From assembly GCA_964475955.1 (NCBI GenBank), contig CAYYZY010000103.1, positions 1-28,045 of the forward strand: a stretch of 28,045 nt of DNA, in the 5' to 3' direction. Position numbers and translations under genes: made by a program. Positions 17,488 to 24,283 of this stretch are shown piece after piece. Source of the DNA: DATKZH01 sp964475955. Its GTDB lineage: Bacteria; Planctomycetota; Planctomycetia; Pirellulales; Thermoguttaceae. How positions within the stretch are numbered: position 1 is the stretch's first letter; every line of letters starts with the position of its first letter. Below the pieces are notes generated by a model. That model did no database searches. It had not been told where the DNA came from and was given only the letters and a program-made list of their open reading frames with translations.

Positions 17488-17517
17488 TTGTACGTTCGCG
17501 GCCGGCGCAGATACAAT
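17488..17517 (+). promoter_or_regulatory. Candidate sigma70-type promoter for the gene at 17563
   Basis: TTGTAC (17488-17493), an 18-base spacer, TACAAT (17512-17517, 5/6 to consensus). It sits in an AT-richer patch about 45 bases before the ATG. Confidence 0.5.
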
Positions 17518-17562
17518 AACCGATCGATGCAACCAGATTGAGTCGGACTGGGGAGGCACCAA

Positions 17563-17970
17563 ATGGGGATTGACTACAAGATCAGTGAAGACGGCACTCT
17601 GGTTTGGACACGCGTATCCCAAAACGTCGTCGGAGGGGAGATCGTCGATCACCTCGCCGCGCTGGTGGCGGATTCGCGAATCAACAGTGGGTTCCGGGAG
17701 CTGGTCGACGCCACCGCCACCCGGCACGTGCAGTTCGGTCGAGAGACGGGGGGCCAGGTAGCGGGGATTCACAGGAAGCACGCCGAGCGATTTCGCGGCT
17801 CGCGCGTTGCGCTGGTCGTCCAGGATTTGCAGGTGTACGAGACGGCCAGGCGGATGGAGGAAATGCACGAAGCCCCGCCCGTCATGATCGTCTTCTACAG
17901 CATGGACGTCGCCAAGATATGGCTCGGCTGCGAGGGCGAGCCCGACCCCTTCGACGAGTCCGCCCCGTAG
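17563..17970 (+). CDS. Uncharacterised 135-residue protein, possibly STAS/SpoIIAA-like fold
   Basis: The ATG follows GGGGAGG by about 6 bases, a strong start. The sequence is MGIDYKISEDGTLVWTRVSQ, then helix- and strand-like segments: IVDHLAALVADSRINSGFRE, LVDATATRH, RVALVVQDLQVYETARRMEE and APPVMIVFYSMDVAKIWLG. The alternation and the 'valine-rich strand then helix' pattern (RELVDAT ... RVALVV ... AKIWL) resemble small soluble proteins of the SpoIIAA/STAS-like class that planctomycetes and myxobacteria carry in numbers. I see no catalytic motif, signal or membrane segment. No function can be assigned; the divergent WrbA-like neighbour gives no firm clue. Confidence 0.75.
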   Translation: MGIDYKISEDGTLVWTRVSQNVVGGEIVDHLAALVADSRINSGFRELVDATATRHVQFGRETGGQVAGIHRKHAERFRGSRVALVVQDLQVYETARRMEEMHEAPPVMIVFYSMDVAKIWLGCEGEPDPFDESAP

Positions 17971-18347
17971 CAGCGAAAGCCACGCAGACGGACCGCGCGT
18001 CGAACCGTCGCTCCCCTCGTGCCTTCCTTGACGCCCCCATTTCCGGCAGGCACAATGGGGCCGATGTTCTCCACGGCCCCCCTCCACCGGCACGCTCCCA
18101 CCGCGCAGAGGACCTCCGGGTGGATGCACACGGGAGGGCCCGCCTGAATGACCGCGCGGGGCTGGCTGACGCCAACCGTGGGGAACGCCCTCCGCGGCGT
18201 TGCGCCCTCGCGAGGATTCCGCAGCGGCGCAGAGACCGTTCCCTATAGAGCGGGCGGGCGCGCCAAGTAATCGCGTACGGTGATTTGGCGGTCGCTCATC
18301 CCGTCGGCAACGGGCCCGACGCGGCGCGCCGAAAGCAGGTGATCCGC
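17971..18347. other. 377-base stretch upstream of the paralogue pair
   Basis: Contains copy 2 of the ~120-bp repeat near its right end. The remainder is GC-rich without a supported gene or hairpin. Confidence 0.6.
18165..18288 (+). repeat. ~120-bp intergenic repeat, copy 2
   Basis: Direct-orientation partner of 16550-16670 (shared words GGGAACGCCCTCCGCGG, ATTCCGCAGCGGC, AATCGCGTACGGTGATT). Together the two copies bracket the WrbA-like gene and the 135-residue gene about 1.6 kb apart. Confidence 0.7.
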
Positions 18348-20150
18348 ATGAGACGTGCGGTTGCGTCCCTCGTCGACACGCTAAGGGCCGGCAACCGTCG
18401 TCGGTTGACCGCGATCTGCCTGTTGGGCGCGCTGCCGGCGCTGGCGGCCGGTCGCCTTCCGGCGGGGGACTCCGACTACGTTCCCGGTACGCCGTTTGTG
18501 TACCTGTTCGATACGGGCAGCCGGTCGCCGTGCCGGCTTGCCTCGAAGGGGCTCGCCGATAAGCACGACTGGACGCGGATCCCCGAAGACGATACGGGGC
18601 ACGCGCCGGCCGGCGACGCCGTCGTGCTCAACGACAAGCTCGTCGTGGTGCTCCGCCGCGAGGGCCCCGGGGCCGAGGTCTACGCGCAAACGCGGGCCGG
18701 GCCGCGGCTGCGCGCCGTGGTGATGGCGGCCCCCCGCGGCGCCGTCGGGGTCGCCGGCGCGCCGTCGATTCGTATCGTGGAGAACAGCCTGGGCGCGGTG
18801 ACCGTCGAGGCCGACTTCCAGGCTGAGCTCCGGGCCGACCGGCAAGACGACCGGCAAGACGACGGGCCAACCGACGCCTGCACGGCCCGCTTTCGCATCA
18901 CGACGGGGCAGCCGATGCTGGAACTAACCGGCGGCGCCGCGGCCGGCCGGTTCTTCGTCTGGTCGAACACCCGCTACGTCGTCGTGCCCGACTTCTTCGC
19001 CGACGACATGGTCTTCACCGCGTCGATGTGCGATCTGCCGCGGCTCGGGCTCCCCGCCGGGAACTTCCTGCTCAACCTGATCGGCGGCGGGGACTGCCTG
19101 CTGATGTGCGTGTGGCCGTCGGCCGAGCAGCAGGCGTACGCGGTCGCCACGGGCGAAGGCCCCGATCGGGCGATCCGCGGCTGCGAGGTGCGCGGCGGAG
19201 AGGGCAAGACGCTGACCGTCGCCGTCCTCGAAAGGCCCGGCCTGTGGCACGGCGGCCAGGCGACCCCGAAAGACGACCCGATCGCCGATTGGAAGCCGCC
19301 TTTCGACGCGGCCTGGCGCGTCGACCGCGTGGAGGATGAGCCGTTCACCACTTCCTTCGACCTCTCGAAGCCGCAATTCGAGGAGACGTTCCTCGGCGAC
19401 GGCCCCCGCCCCGAGCACGCCGACGCACCCGTCGGCGCGAACTCCGAACCAGGCGGCGAGGAAGGCGCCAGGTTGAGCCTGGTCTACCCGCTCGACCGCA
19501 ACGCGGCGACGCCGCTGACGGCCCTCTGCCCGATCGACGTGCTCCGCAACACGCTCGGCGTGGGCCCGTGCCAGTACGTGCTTGAGACCGAGGGGCTGGC
19601 CACCGACACAAATCCCACGCCCCACGAGGTGGCCGACTGGGTCGTGAAGCAGTTCCGAGCGAACAAGCAGCGCGAATCGTCCGGGGAAGTGAAGCGGCGT
19701 TTGGCGGCCATGGCGGATCACGTGGGGCGCGTCGAGGCGCGGATCGAGGCCTACGCGGCCTTGGCTCAAGCGGTGCGCGCGGAGTGCCGGGCGAGGAAAG
19801 ACGACGCCGCCGCGCGCGACGCCGTCGAGACGTTCACCCGCATCCTCGACGAAATGGAACGGGCGATCGCTGCCGAGCGCAGCGACGGCGAGCCGGGCGC
19901 CCGCGCGGACGAGCTGGGCGGCCGGATCGTCGAGCTGATCGGCGAGGAGAACGCTCTGGACACCTGCGAAGCGCTCGCCGACGAGATCCACGGCATCGGC
20001 GATGCCCAGGACAAAACGCTTTCCTCGTGCCGCATGGCCGTGCGCTGGCTCGCGCAGCAAGCCCGGATGGGTACGATCCGAAACCCCCGCGCCGCGCAGT
20101 TCGCCCACAAGATCGAATCGCGAGCAAAGCGGTTCATTGCCGAGCCGTGA
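18348..20150 (+). CDS. Secreted protein of unknown function, paralogue A of a tandem pair
   Basis: A predicted 600-residue exported protein, not matched by me to a named family. The ATG at 18348 (AGG 9 bases upstream; an in-frame GTG lies at 18339) opens a signal peptide, RRRLTAICLLGALPALAAG (about 17-35). The N-terminal half is beta-rich (FDTGSRSPCRL, GDAVVLNDKLVVVLRREG, GAEVYAQ, PRLRAVV), followed by VVVPDFFADDMVF (211-223). A shared landmark GVGPCQYVLETEG (404-416) leads to a C-terminal all-helical part (about 425-600) with C540 and C561 spaced C-x20-C and the motif CRMAVRW. The same landmarks recur in the next gene, 124 bases downstream, so the two arose by duplication. A 12-bp tandem duplication (DRQD twice) lies at 18837-18860. 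The fold of the first half may be a sugar-mutarotase-like beta sandwich; this is a guess. Confidence 0.85.
   Translation: MRRAVASLVDTLRAGNRRRLTAICLLGALPALAAGRLPAGDSDYVPGTPFVYLFDTGSRSPCRLASKGLADKHDWTRIPEDDTGHAPAGDAVVLNDKLVVVLRREGPGAEVYAQTRAGPRLRAVVMAAPRGAVGVAGAPSIRIVENSLGAVTVEADFQAELRADRQDDRQDDGPTDACTARFRITTGQPMLELTGGAAAGRFFVWSNTRYVVVPDFFADDMVFTASMCDLPRLGLPAGNFLLNLIGGGDCLLMCVWPSAEQQAYAVATGEGPDRAIRGCEVRGGEGKTLTVAVLERPGLWHGGQATPKDDPIADWKPPFDAAWRVDRVEDEPFTTSFDLSKPQFEETFLGDGPRPEHADAPVGANSEPGGEEGARLSLVYPLDRNAATPLTALCPIDVLRNTLGVGPCQYVLETEGLATDTNPTPHEVADWVVKQFRANKQRESSGEVKRRLAAMADHVGRVEARIEAYAALAQAVRAECRARKDDAAARDAVETFTRILDEMERAIAAERSDGEPGARADELGGRIVELIGEENALDTCEALADEIHGIGDAQDKTLSSCRMAVRWLAQQARMGTIRNPRAAQFAHKIESRAKRFIAEP
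18837..18860 (+). repeat. 12-bp tandem duplication in coding sequence
   Basis: GACCGGCAAGAC occurs twice back to back, encoding DRQD twice in paralogue A. It is in frame and absent from paralogue B. Confidence 0.75.
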
Positions 20151-20169
20151 GGATCGGCGCATCACGTAG

Positions 20170-20197
20170 GGTCGCTTTTCGCTCCGCGAAAAGACGC
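20170..20197 (-). repeat. Dispersed hairpin repeat, copy 2
   Basis: Reverse-complement copy of the 4508-4535 element, differing at 1 of 28 bases. The stem CTTTTCGC / GCGAAAAG (20175-20182 and 20186-20193) is perfect with a TCC loop. It lies 19 bases after the stop of paralogue A, where it could act as a transcript-end or RNA-stability element between the two paralogues. Confidence 0.7.
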
Positions 20198-20274
20198 GTG
20201 TTCGCTCCAGCCATTAACGCCCCTGAATGAAGTGTCGAGGCCAGTCCCGTATCGAACCGCGAAAAGGACCCGCC

Positions 20275-22104
20275 ATGTTCTCTCGTGATGCGACGCGCGT
20301 GATGCCCGTTCTGATAGGCGCCGGCGTGCTGCTATTCTGTCATGCAGTCCGCGCTGCGGCCGAACAGCGCTTGCCGGGAAAGCTGTTCGACACGGGATCG
20401 GCCTCCCGCTTCTCGCCGACGGGCGAGGAGTTCTGGGCCGAATCCCGATGGATCCCCGTGCCCCAGGACCGCGCCGACCACGCCTTCCGGGGCGACGCGG
20501 TGATGCGCAACGACCGCCTCGCCGTGGTGTTTCGCCAAGGGGAGTCGGGCGCGCAGGTCTACTCGTTGGGCAGGGGAAGGCCGACCTTGCGCGCGGTGCT
20601 CGCGCCGGCTTCCGATGCGCCGGCCGTTCGGCTTCGCGCGGTCGAAATCGTCGAGAACGGGCCGGGACTGGCGGCGGTCGACGTCGCGTTCGACTGCCAG
20701 GGCGCGCCGGGCGCGGTCGTCCGTTGCGAGTTGGAGGCCGGCCGGCCGCTGGTCAGAACCGAGGCCCGCGAGGGCACAACGGCGCTGCGCGTGCGCGTCC
20801 CGTGCCGGTTCCTCGTGCTGCCCGACTTCTTCGCCGACGACCTGGTGATCGACGCCGCGCGTCTGCCGGTCGACCGGGCGGAGCTGCCGAGCGAGCATTT
20901 CCTGCTGGCGATGGTCCCCGGCGACGAGGCGATCGTGACCTGCGTGTCGCACTCGGCCGATGAGGATGCGCGCGTGGACCTCTCGGGCGAGGGCGAAGAA
21001 CGCACGATCGACGCCGCCGAAATCCGCTACGGTCGAGAGAGGTCGATCTGGGTGGCCGTGATCGAAGGGCCCCGCGTGTGGCGCGTGCGCGACGTCGCCC
21101 GCGACGACGCGGGCAACGTCATCCCGCTCGAAGGGCCCATGCCGTTTACGGCCCAGTGGCGCGTCGACTGGACGCGAACCGACGGGCTGACCGACAGTTG
21201 GGAGATGATCGTCGAGCGGCCCGACGGCCGGTACGACAAACACGGCTGGTTCGGCCGGCCGCAGCAGATCAAGAGCGACCGCCGCCGGTGGACCACCGTG
21301 CTCGGCTGGTTTCCCTATCCCTGTTGGATCGATCGGAAGGGCCGCGGCTTCCTGCAACCGCTGGCCCGGCGCGCCTCGTTCGAGGGGCCGGTGCTGGTGT
21401 ACCCGATCAACCGCACGAGCCGAACGCCGTTGGACGCGTTCACGATCGTCGACCTGGTGCGGGCCACCCTGGGCGCGGGCCCGTGCGAGTACGTGCTCGA
21501 CGTCGAGGGCCAGCCGGCGGCCCACAAGGGGCGCGCCACCTGCGCCAACCGCGACACGCTCGACCCGATCTACGCCGCGGGGCGTCAGAAGCAGGAGCGG
21601 GCGACGATCGAGCGGTCGTTGGACGAGGTGCTGGTGTTCGTCCGGCACATCCGCGGCCGGATCGACGCCTACGTCGAATTCGGCCACGAGATGCTCGCCT
21701 ATCTCGACCGTCAGAAGCGGGACTACCCCGAGCTTGCCGAATTCCTCTCGGAGATGGAGACGGCCACCCGGGCGATCCACGAGCGATTCGACGCCCGAAA
21801 GGACAAGATCCGAACGCCCGACTACGTCGCCGGCCTGACCGACAAGTTCCGCCGCACGCTGCTCGACTACGAAGGCGACGACGCGCTGGCCAAGTGCAAG
21901 GAGATCACCGGGGCGATCGTCACCGTGGGCGGCAACCAGGACGAGCTGGTGGGCGAATGCCGCATGGCGGTGAAGATCCTGCGTCAGCGGGCCGGCCTCG
22001 CCGTGGCGCTCGATCCGCGCACGGCCGAAATCGCCGAAGAAATCCGCCGCCGCACGCAAGCCGTCCTCCGCAACCCGGCTTCCTACGAGGCCCCGAGGCA
22101 CTAG
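20275..22104 (+). CDS. Secreted protein of unknown function, paralogue B of a tandem pair
   Basis: A predicted 609-residue exported protein, clearly homologous to the preceding gene. The ATG at 20275 follows AAAAGGA by about 6 bases; residues 9-28 are a signal peptide ending HAVRAAA. Shared landmarks are KLFDTGSASRFS (36-47), GDAVMRNDRLAVVFRQGE (73-90), VLPDFFADDLVID (181-193), GAGPCEYVLDVEG (400-412) and a helical C-terminus with C541 and C562, again C-x20-C, followed by RMAVK. B has an aromatic-rich central segment (about 321-367, including GWFPYPCWIDRKGRG) where A instead has an acidic Pro/Gly-rich stretch, so the two have diverged in the middle. I do not recognise a named domain. Co-directional placement with A and the FGE-like lipoprotein suggests a shared export-side function. 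Confidence 0.87.
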   Translation: MFSRDATRVMPVLIGAGVLLFCHAVRAAAEQRLPGKLFDTGSASRFSPTGEEFWAESRWIPVPQDRADHAFRGDAVMRNDRLAVVFRQGESGAQVYSLGRGRPTLRAVLAPASDAPAVRLRAVEIVENGPGLAAVDVAFDCQGAPGAVVRCELEAGRPLVRTEAREGTTALRVRVPCRFLVLPDFFADDLVIDAARLPVDRAELPSEHFLLAMVPGDEAIVTCVSHSADEDARVDLSGEGEERTIDAAEIRYGRERSIWVAVIEGPRVWRVRDVARDDAGNVIPLEGPMPFTAQWRVDWTRTDGLTDSWEMIVERPDGRYDKHGWFGRPQQIKSDRRRWTTVLGWFPYPCWIDRKGRGFLQPLARRASFEGPVLVYPINRTSRTPLDAFTIVDLVRATLGAGPCEYVLDVEGQPAAHKGRATCANRDTLDPIYAAGRQKQERATIERSLDEVLVFVRHIRGRIDAYVEFGHEMLAYLDRQKRDYPELAEFLSEMETATRAIHERFDARKDKIRTPDYVAGLTDKFRRTLLDYEGDDALAKCKEITGAIVTVGGNQDELVGECRMAVKILRQRAGLAVALDPRTAEIAEEIRRRTQAVLRNPASYEAPRH

Positions 22105-22126
22105 ATAAAAAAACCATGCGCATTTT

Positions 22127-22156
22127 TGGAGTGCGATGACTTGTCACCGCACTCCA
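22127..22156 (+). repeat. Near-perfect hairpin immediately upstream of the FGE-like gene
   Basis: TGGAGTGCG (22127-22135) pairs with CGCACTCCA (22148-22156). Inside it, TGAC (22137-22140) pairs with GTCA (22143-22146) around TT; a single A-C mismatch separates the two stems. It ends 17 bases before the ATG at 22174, with the AAGGA ribosome binding site directly 3' of it. It may be a dispersed repeat, a terminator for the upstream gene, or a translation-control hairpin. Confidence 0.7.
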
Positions 22157-22173
22157 TAAAGGAAGAAAACGCA

Positions 22174-23103
22174 ATGCACGACTTCCCATTCGTGAGGTCG
22201 CTGGGGGCTGCGCTCGCCTGCTTGAGTCTCGTGTCGAGCGGCTGCGTGCGCCGCGATCAGCCGCCAGCCGGGGGGCAAACGCCGCAGGCGCCGGCCGAGG
22301 GGACTTCGGAAGGGGCCGGCCCCCGGCGGATCGCCACGCCGTCGGGCGCCGAGATGGTCGTCGTCCCGGCGGGCGAGTTTTTGATGGGCGACGACCGGGG
22401 GGAAGACGACGAGCAGCCCGCCCACCGGGTGCGGCTCCCCGCGTTCGCCATCGACGCCACGGAGGTCACCCAGGAGCGCTTCGAGAAGCTGATGGGGCGC
22501 AACCCGTCGAAGTTCGTTGCCCCCGACCGGCCGGTCGACCAGGTCAGTTGGCACGACGCCGTCGAGTATTGCAACATGCGATCGCTCCGCGAGGGGCTTG
22601 CGCCCTGCTACGACGCGGATACGCTCGCCTGCAACTTCCAGGCCGACGGCTACCGGCTCCCCACCGAAGCGGAGTGGGAATACGCTTGCCGCGCCGGCAC
22701 GACCGCCGATTGGTCGTTCGGCGACGATCCCGGCCAGGCCGCCCGGCACGCCTGGTTCAAGGACAACGCGGGCGGCACCAGCCACCCCGTGGCCCGGCAG
22801 TCGCCCAACCCGTGGGGCCTGTACGACATGCACGGCAACCTGGCCGAATGGTGCAACGACTACTACGCGGAGGGCTACGCGTCGGCCGCCGAAGCGACCG
22901 ACCCGCGAGGGCCGGCGGAGGGCGAGAACCGCGTGGTCCGCGGCGGCTGCTGGGCCGTCGGCCTCGACCGCTGCCGCAGTGCGGCGCGCGACGGCGAGTC
23001 GCCCGCCTTCGTCGACGTCTGCTTCCGCCGCGACGCCTACGGCTTCCGCTGCGTGCGCCGGGCCGAGGGGCTCGCCTGGGGTGCGGACGTGGAGGACGAC
23101 TAA
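22174..23103 (+). CDS. FGE-sulfatase-domain (SUMF1-like) lipoprotein
   Basis: A predicted 309-residue exported protein. The ATG follows AAGGA by about 9 bases; the signal peptide ends SLVSSGC, giving a probable lipidated Cys24 (Ser rather than Leu/Val at -3 is slightly unusual). After a Pro/Gly linker, residues about 57-300 are the formylglycine-generating-enzyme fold: MVVVPAGEFLMGDDRGEDDE, DATEVTQERFEKLMGRNPSK, YRLPTEAEWEYACRAGT, NPWGLYDMHGNLAEWCND, VVRGGCW and YGFRCVRR. The catalytic Cys pair of true FGE is normally set in RGGS-x-C...C; here GGCW and DRCRSAARD replace it, so sulfatase activation is uncertain. Many planctomycete members are structural or binding variants. It follows the two paralogues in the same direction and is probably part of the same unit. 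Confidence 0.9.
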   Translation: MHDFPFVRSLGAALACLSLVSSGCVRRDQPPAGGQTPQAPAEGTSEGAGPRRIATPSGAEMVVVPAGEFLMGDDRGEDDEQPAHRVRLPAFAIDATEVTQERFEKLMGRNPSKFVAPDRPVDQVSWHDAVEYCNMRSLREGLAPCYDADTLACNFQADGYRLPTEAEWEYACRAGTTADWSFGDDPGQAARHAWFKDNAGGTSHPVARQSPNPWGLYDMHGNLAEWCNDYYAEGYASAAEATDPRGPAEGENRVVRGGCWAVGLDRCRSAARDGESPAFVDVCFRRDAYGFRCVRRAEGLAWGADVEDD

Positions 23104-23114
23104 CCCCGTCAGTT

Positions 23115-23144
23115 CCTCGTTCCCAGCTCCGCCTGGGAACGAGG
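23115..23144 (+). terminator. 12-bp perfect hairpin after the FGE-like gene
   Basis: CCTCGTTCCCAG (23115-23126), loop CTCCGC, CTGGGAACGAGG (23133-23144), starting 11 bases after the stop. The position fits a transcription terminator or a REP-type element; no U tract follows. Confidence 0.55.
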
Positions 23145-23185
23145 GATGCGCATCCCCACTTTCTTACTCCCTTGTTCTTGCTCCC

Positions 23186-23241
23186 TTCTCCCGACTCCTA
23201 TCTCCCAACTCCCTTCTCCCGACTCCTACCTCCTTACTCCC
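23186..23241 (+). repeat. Two 28-bp pyrimidine-rich tandem units
   Basis: Units 23186-23213 and 23214-23241 share TTCTCCCGACTCCTA and end CTCCC, differing at a few positions. Degenerate related sequence extends left to about 23157. The strand is nearly all C and T. Non-coding in appearance. Confidence 0.7.
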
Positions 23242-23269
23242 CCGGCCATTTCTTGGGTTTGACGCTGCC

Positions 23270-23296
23270 GGGGATCGGGGGGCATGCTGGGGGGGG
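23270..23296 (+). other. G-rich block, potential G-quadruplex
   Basis: GGGG-ATC-GGGGGG-CATGCT-GGGGGGGG satisfies the G3+N1-7 rule if the last run is split. It lies about 65 bases upstream of the ATG at 23362, so it could sit in that gene's promoter or leader. Confidence 0.4.
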
Positions 23297-23361
23297 AATG
23301 TGGAGGAGTAGGCGCGCTCTGCGCCCGTTGAGGGGCGCGAGGGGGAAACGGGAGGAATCGG

Positions 23362-24248
23362 ATGGCGCTGCATCGTCGAGGGGTGGTCGGCGGCCCGGAT
23401 GGGCGGGGCGCCGGCGACCGAGCGACGGGGGGAGGGACTACCGTGGAAAAGCGCGAAACCGTTGACCAAACACTGACGCCGGGCGGGCCGATCGTGGAAA
23501 AACGCGAAATCGTTGACCAAACACGGGACGCCGGGGGGCCTATCGTGGAAAAACGGGAGATCGTTGACCAAACACGGGCGGCCGGGGGGGGGCCTTTGTG
23601 GAAAAACGGGCGGTGGTTGACCAAAAGGCGGTTCGGGCGGCGGCCGTGATCGCGTCGCGACCGGCGTTGTTCGCCCGACAGGGGGTGGTGGTGGCCACCT
23701 GGCGGTGGTACCGCGGGCGAAGGTTGGGGCCCTACTGGCGCCTGGCGTACCGGGAGGCCGGCCGGCAGTGCTCGGTCTACCTGGGCCGTATGGGGGAGGG
23801 CGTGCGACGCGTGCGAGGGGTGTTGGCCCGGTTGCAGCGGGGGTTGCGGAGCCGGCGGGCGGTGCGTCGCCTGACGCGTCGGGTGAGGGCCTCGCTGCGT
23901 GCGCACCTGGCGGAGTTCGACCGCCGGTTGGCGGAGCTGGGCCTGTGGCGCAAGGGTTTTGAGGTCCGCGGCGGCTGGTCGCGGGCGCTGGAGCAACGCT
24001 TCCTGCGCGCGGCGGCCGGCGACAAGGCGGCCCGGGTCGCCCTGATCGAAGTACCCCGGCCAGGCGACGAGTTGCACCCGCCGGAGCTCAACGGCGCCCC
24101 GTGCCTGGTGGGGCATTTGAGCCGTGAGCGGGAGTGGTTCGTCTCGCCGGTCGAACTGCGGCTTGACGACGGGATCGTGGTCGAGGTCGTGCCGAGCGAG
24201 GGGATGGCCTCGGGCGACCCCGCGTCGAAAGCGGCGGAGCTTCCGTAA
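23362..24248 (+). CDS. Repeat-headed Arg-rich protein, frame broken at a G9 tract
   Basis: An ATG at 23362 sits 5 bases after GGAGGA, an excellent start. The frame encodes three copies of a 17-residue unit (GGPIVEKREIVDQTRDA-like), then shifts: between copies 3 and 4 a run of nine G (23584-23592) changes copy spacing from 51 to 53 bases, and the opening frame ends at 23649. The shifted frame, from the GTG of copy 4 (23598), encodes VEKRAVVDQKAVRAAAVIAS and 216 residues to 24248. These include TWRWYRGRRLGPYWRLAYRE and RQCSVYLGRMGEGVRRVR (reminiscent of DUF6788-like short proteins) and an Arg-rich helical section. G10 or G7 would join both parts into one protein of about 295 residues. It is therefore a frameshifted gene, a phase-variable gene, or a homopolymer sequencing error; alternatively the functional product starts at GTG 23598. 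Confidence 0.6.
23443..23625 (+). repeat. 51-bp tandem repeat, four copies
   Basis: Copies begin with GTGGAAAA at 23443, 23494, 23545 and 23598. Each carries GTGGAAAA(A)CG, then a variable triplet, then GTTGACCAAA. Copies 1-3 are exactly 51 bases apart; copy 4 is displaced by 2 because of a longer G run. In frame the unit is 17 residues with core VEKRE.VDQT. Copy 4 forms the N-terminus of the downstream frame. Confidence 0.85.
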
Positions 24249-24283
24249 TCGACGGCGACCGGCGGGCCGCCCTGCAAACCGGG

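Noticed and set aside
22174..23103. Assigning sulfatase-activating (formylglycine-generating) activity
   Set aside because: The expected catalytic cysteine context is altered and the only sulfatase in the window is a relic; only the fold is supported.
23443..23625. CRISPR array
   Set aside because: The 51-bp units are contiguous tandem repeats without unique spacers and no cas genes are near; the spacing is coding-phase.
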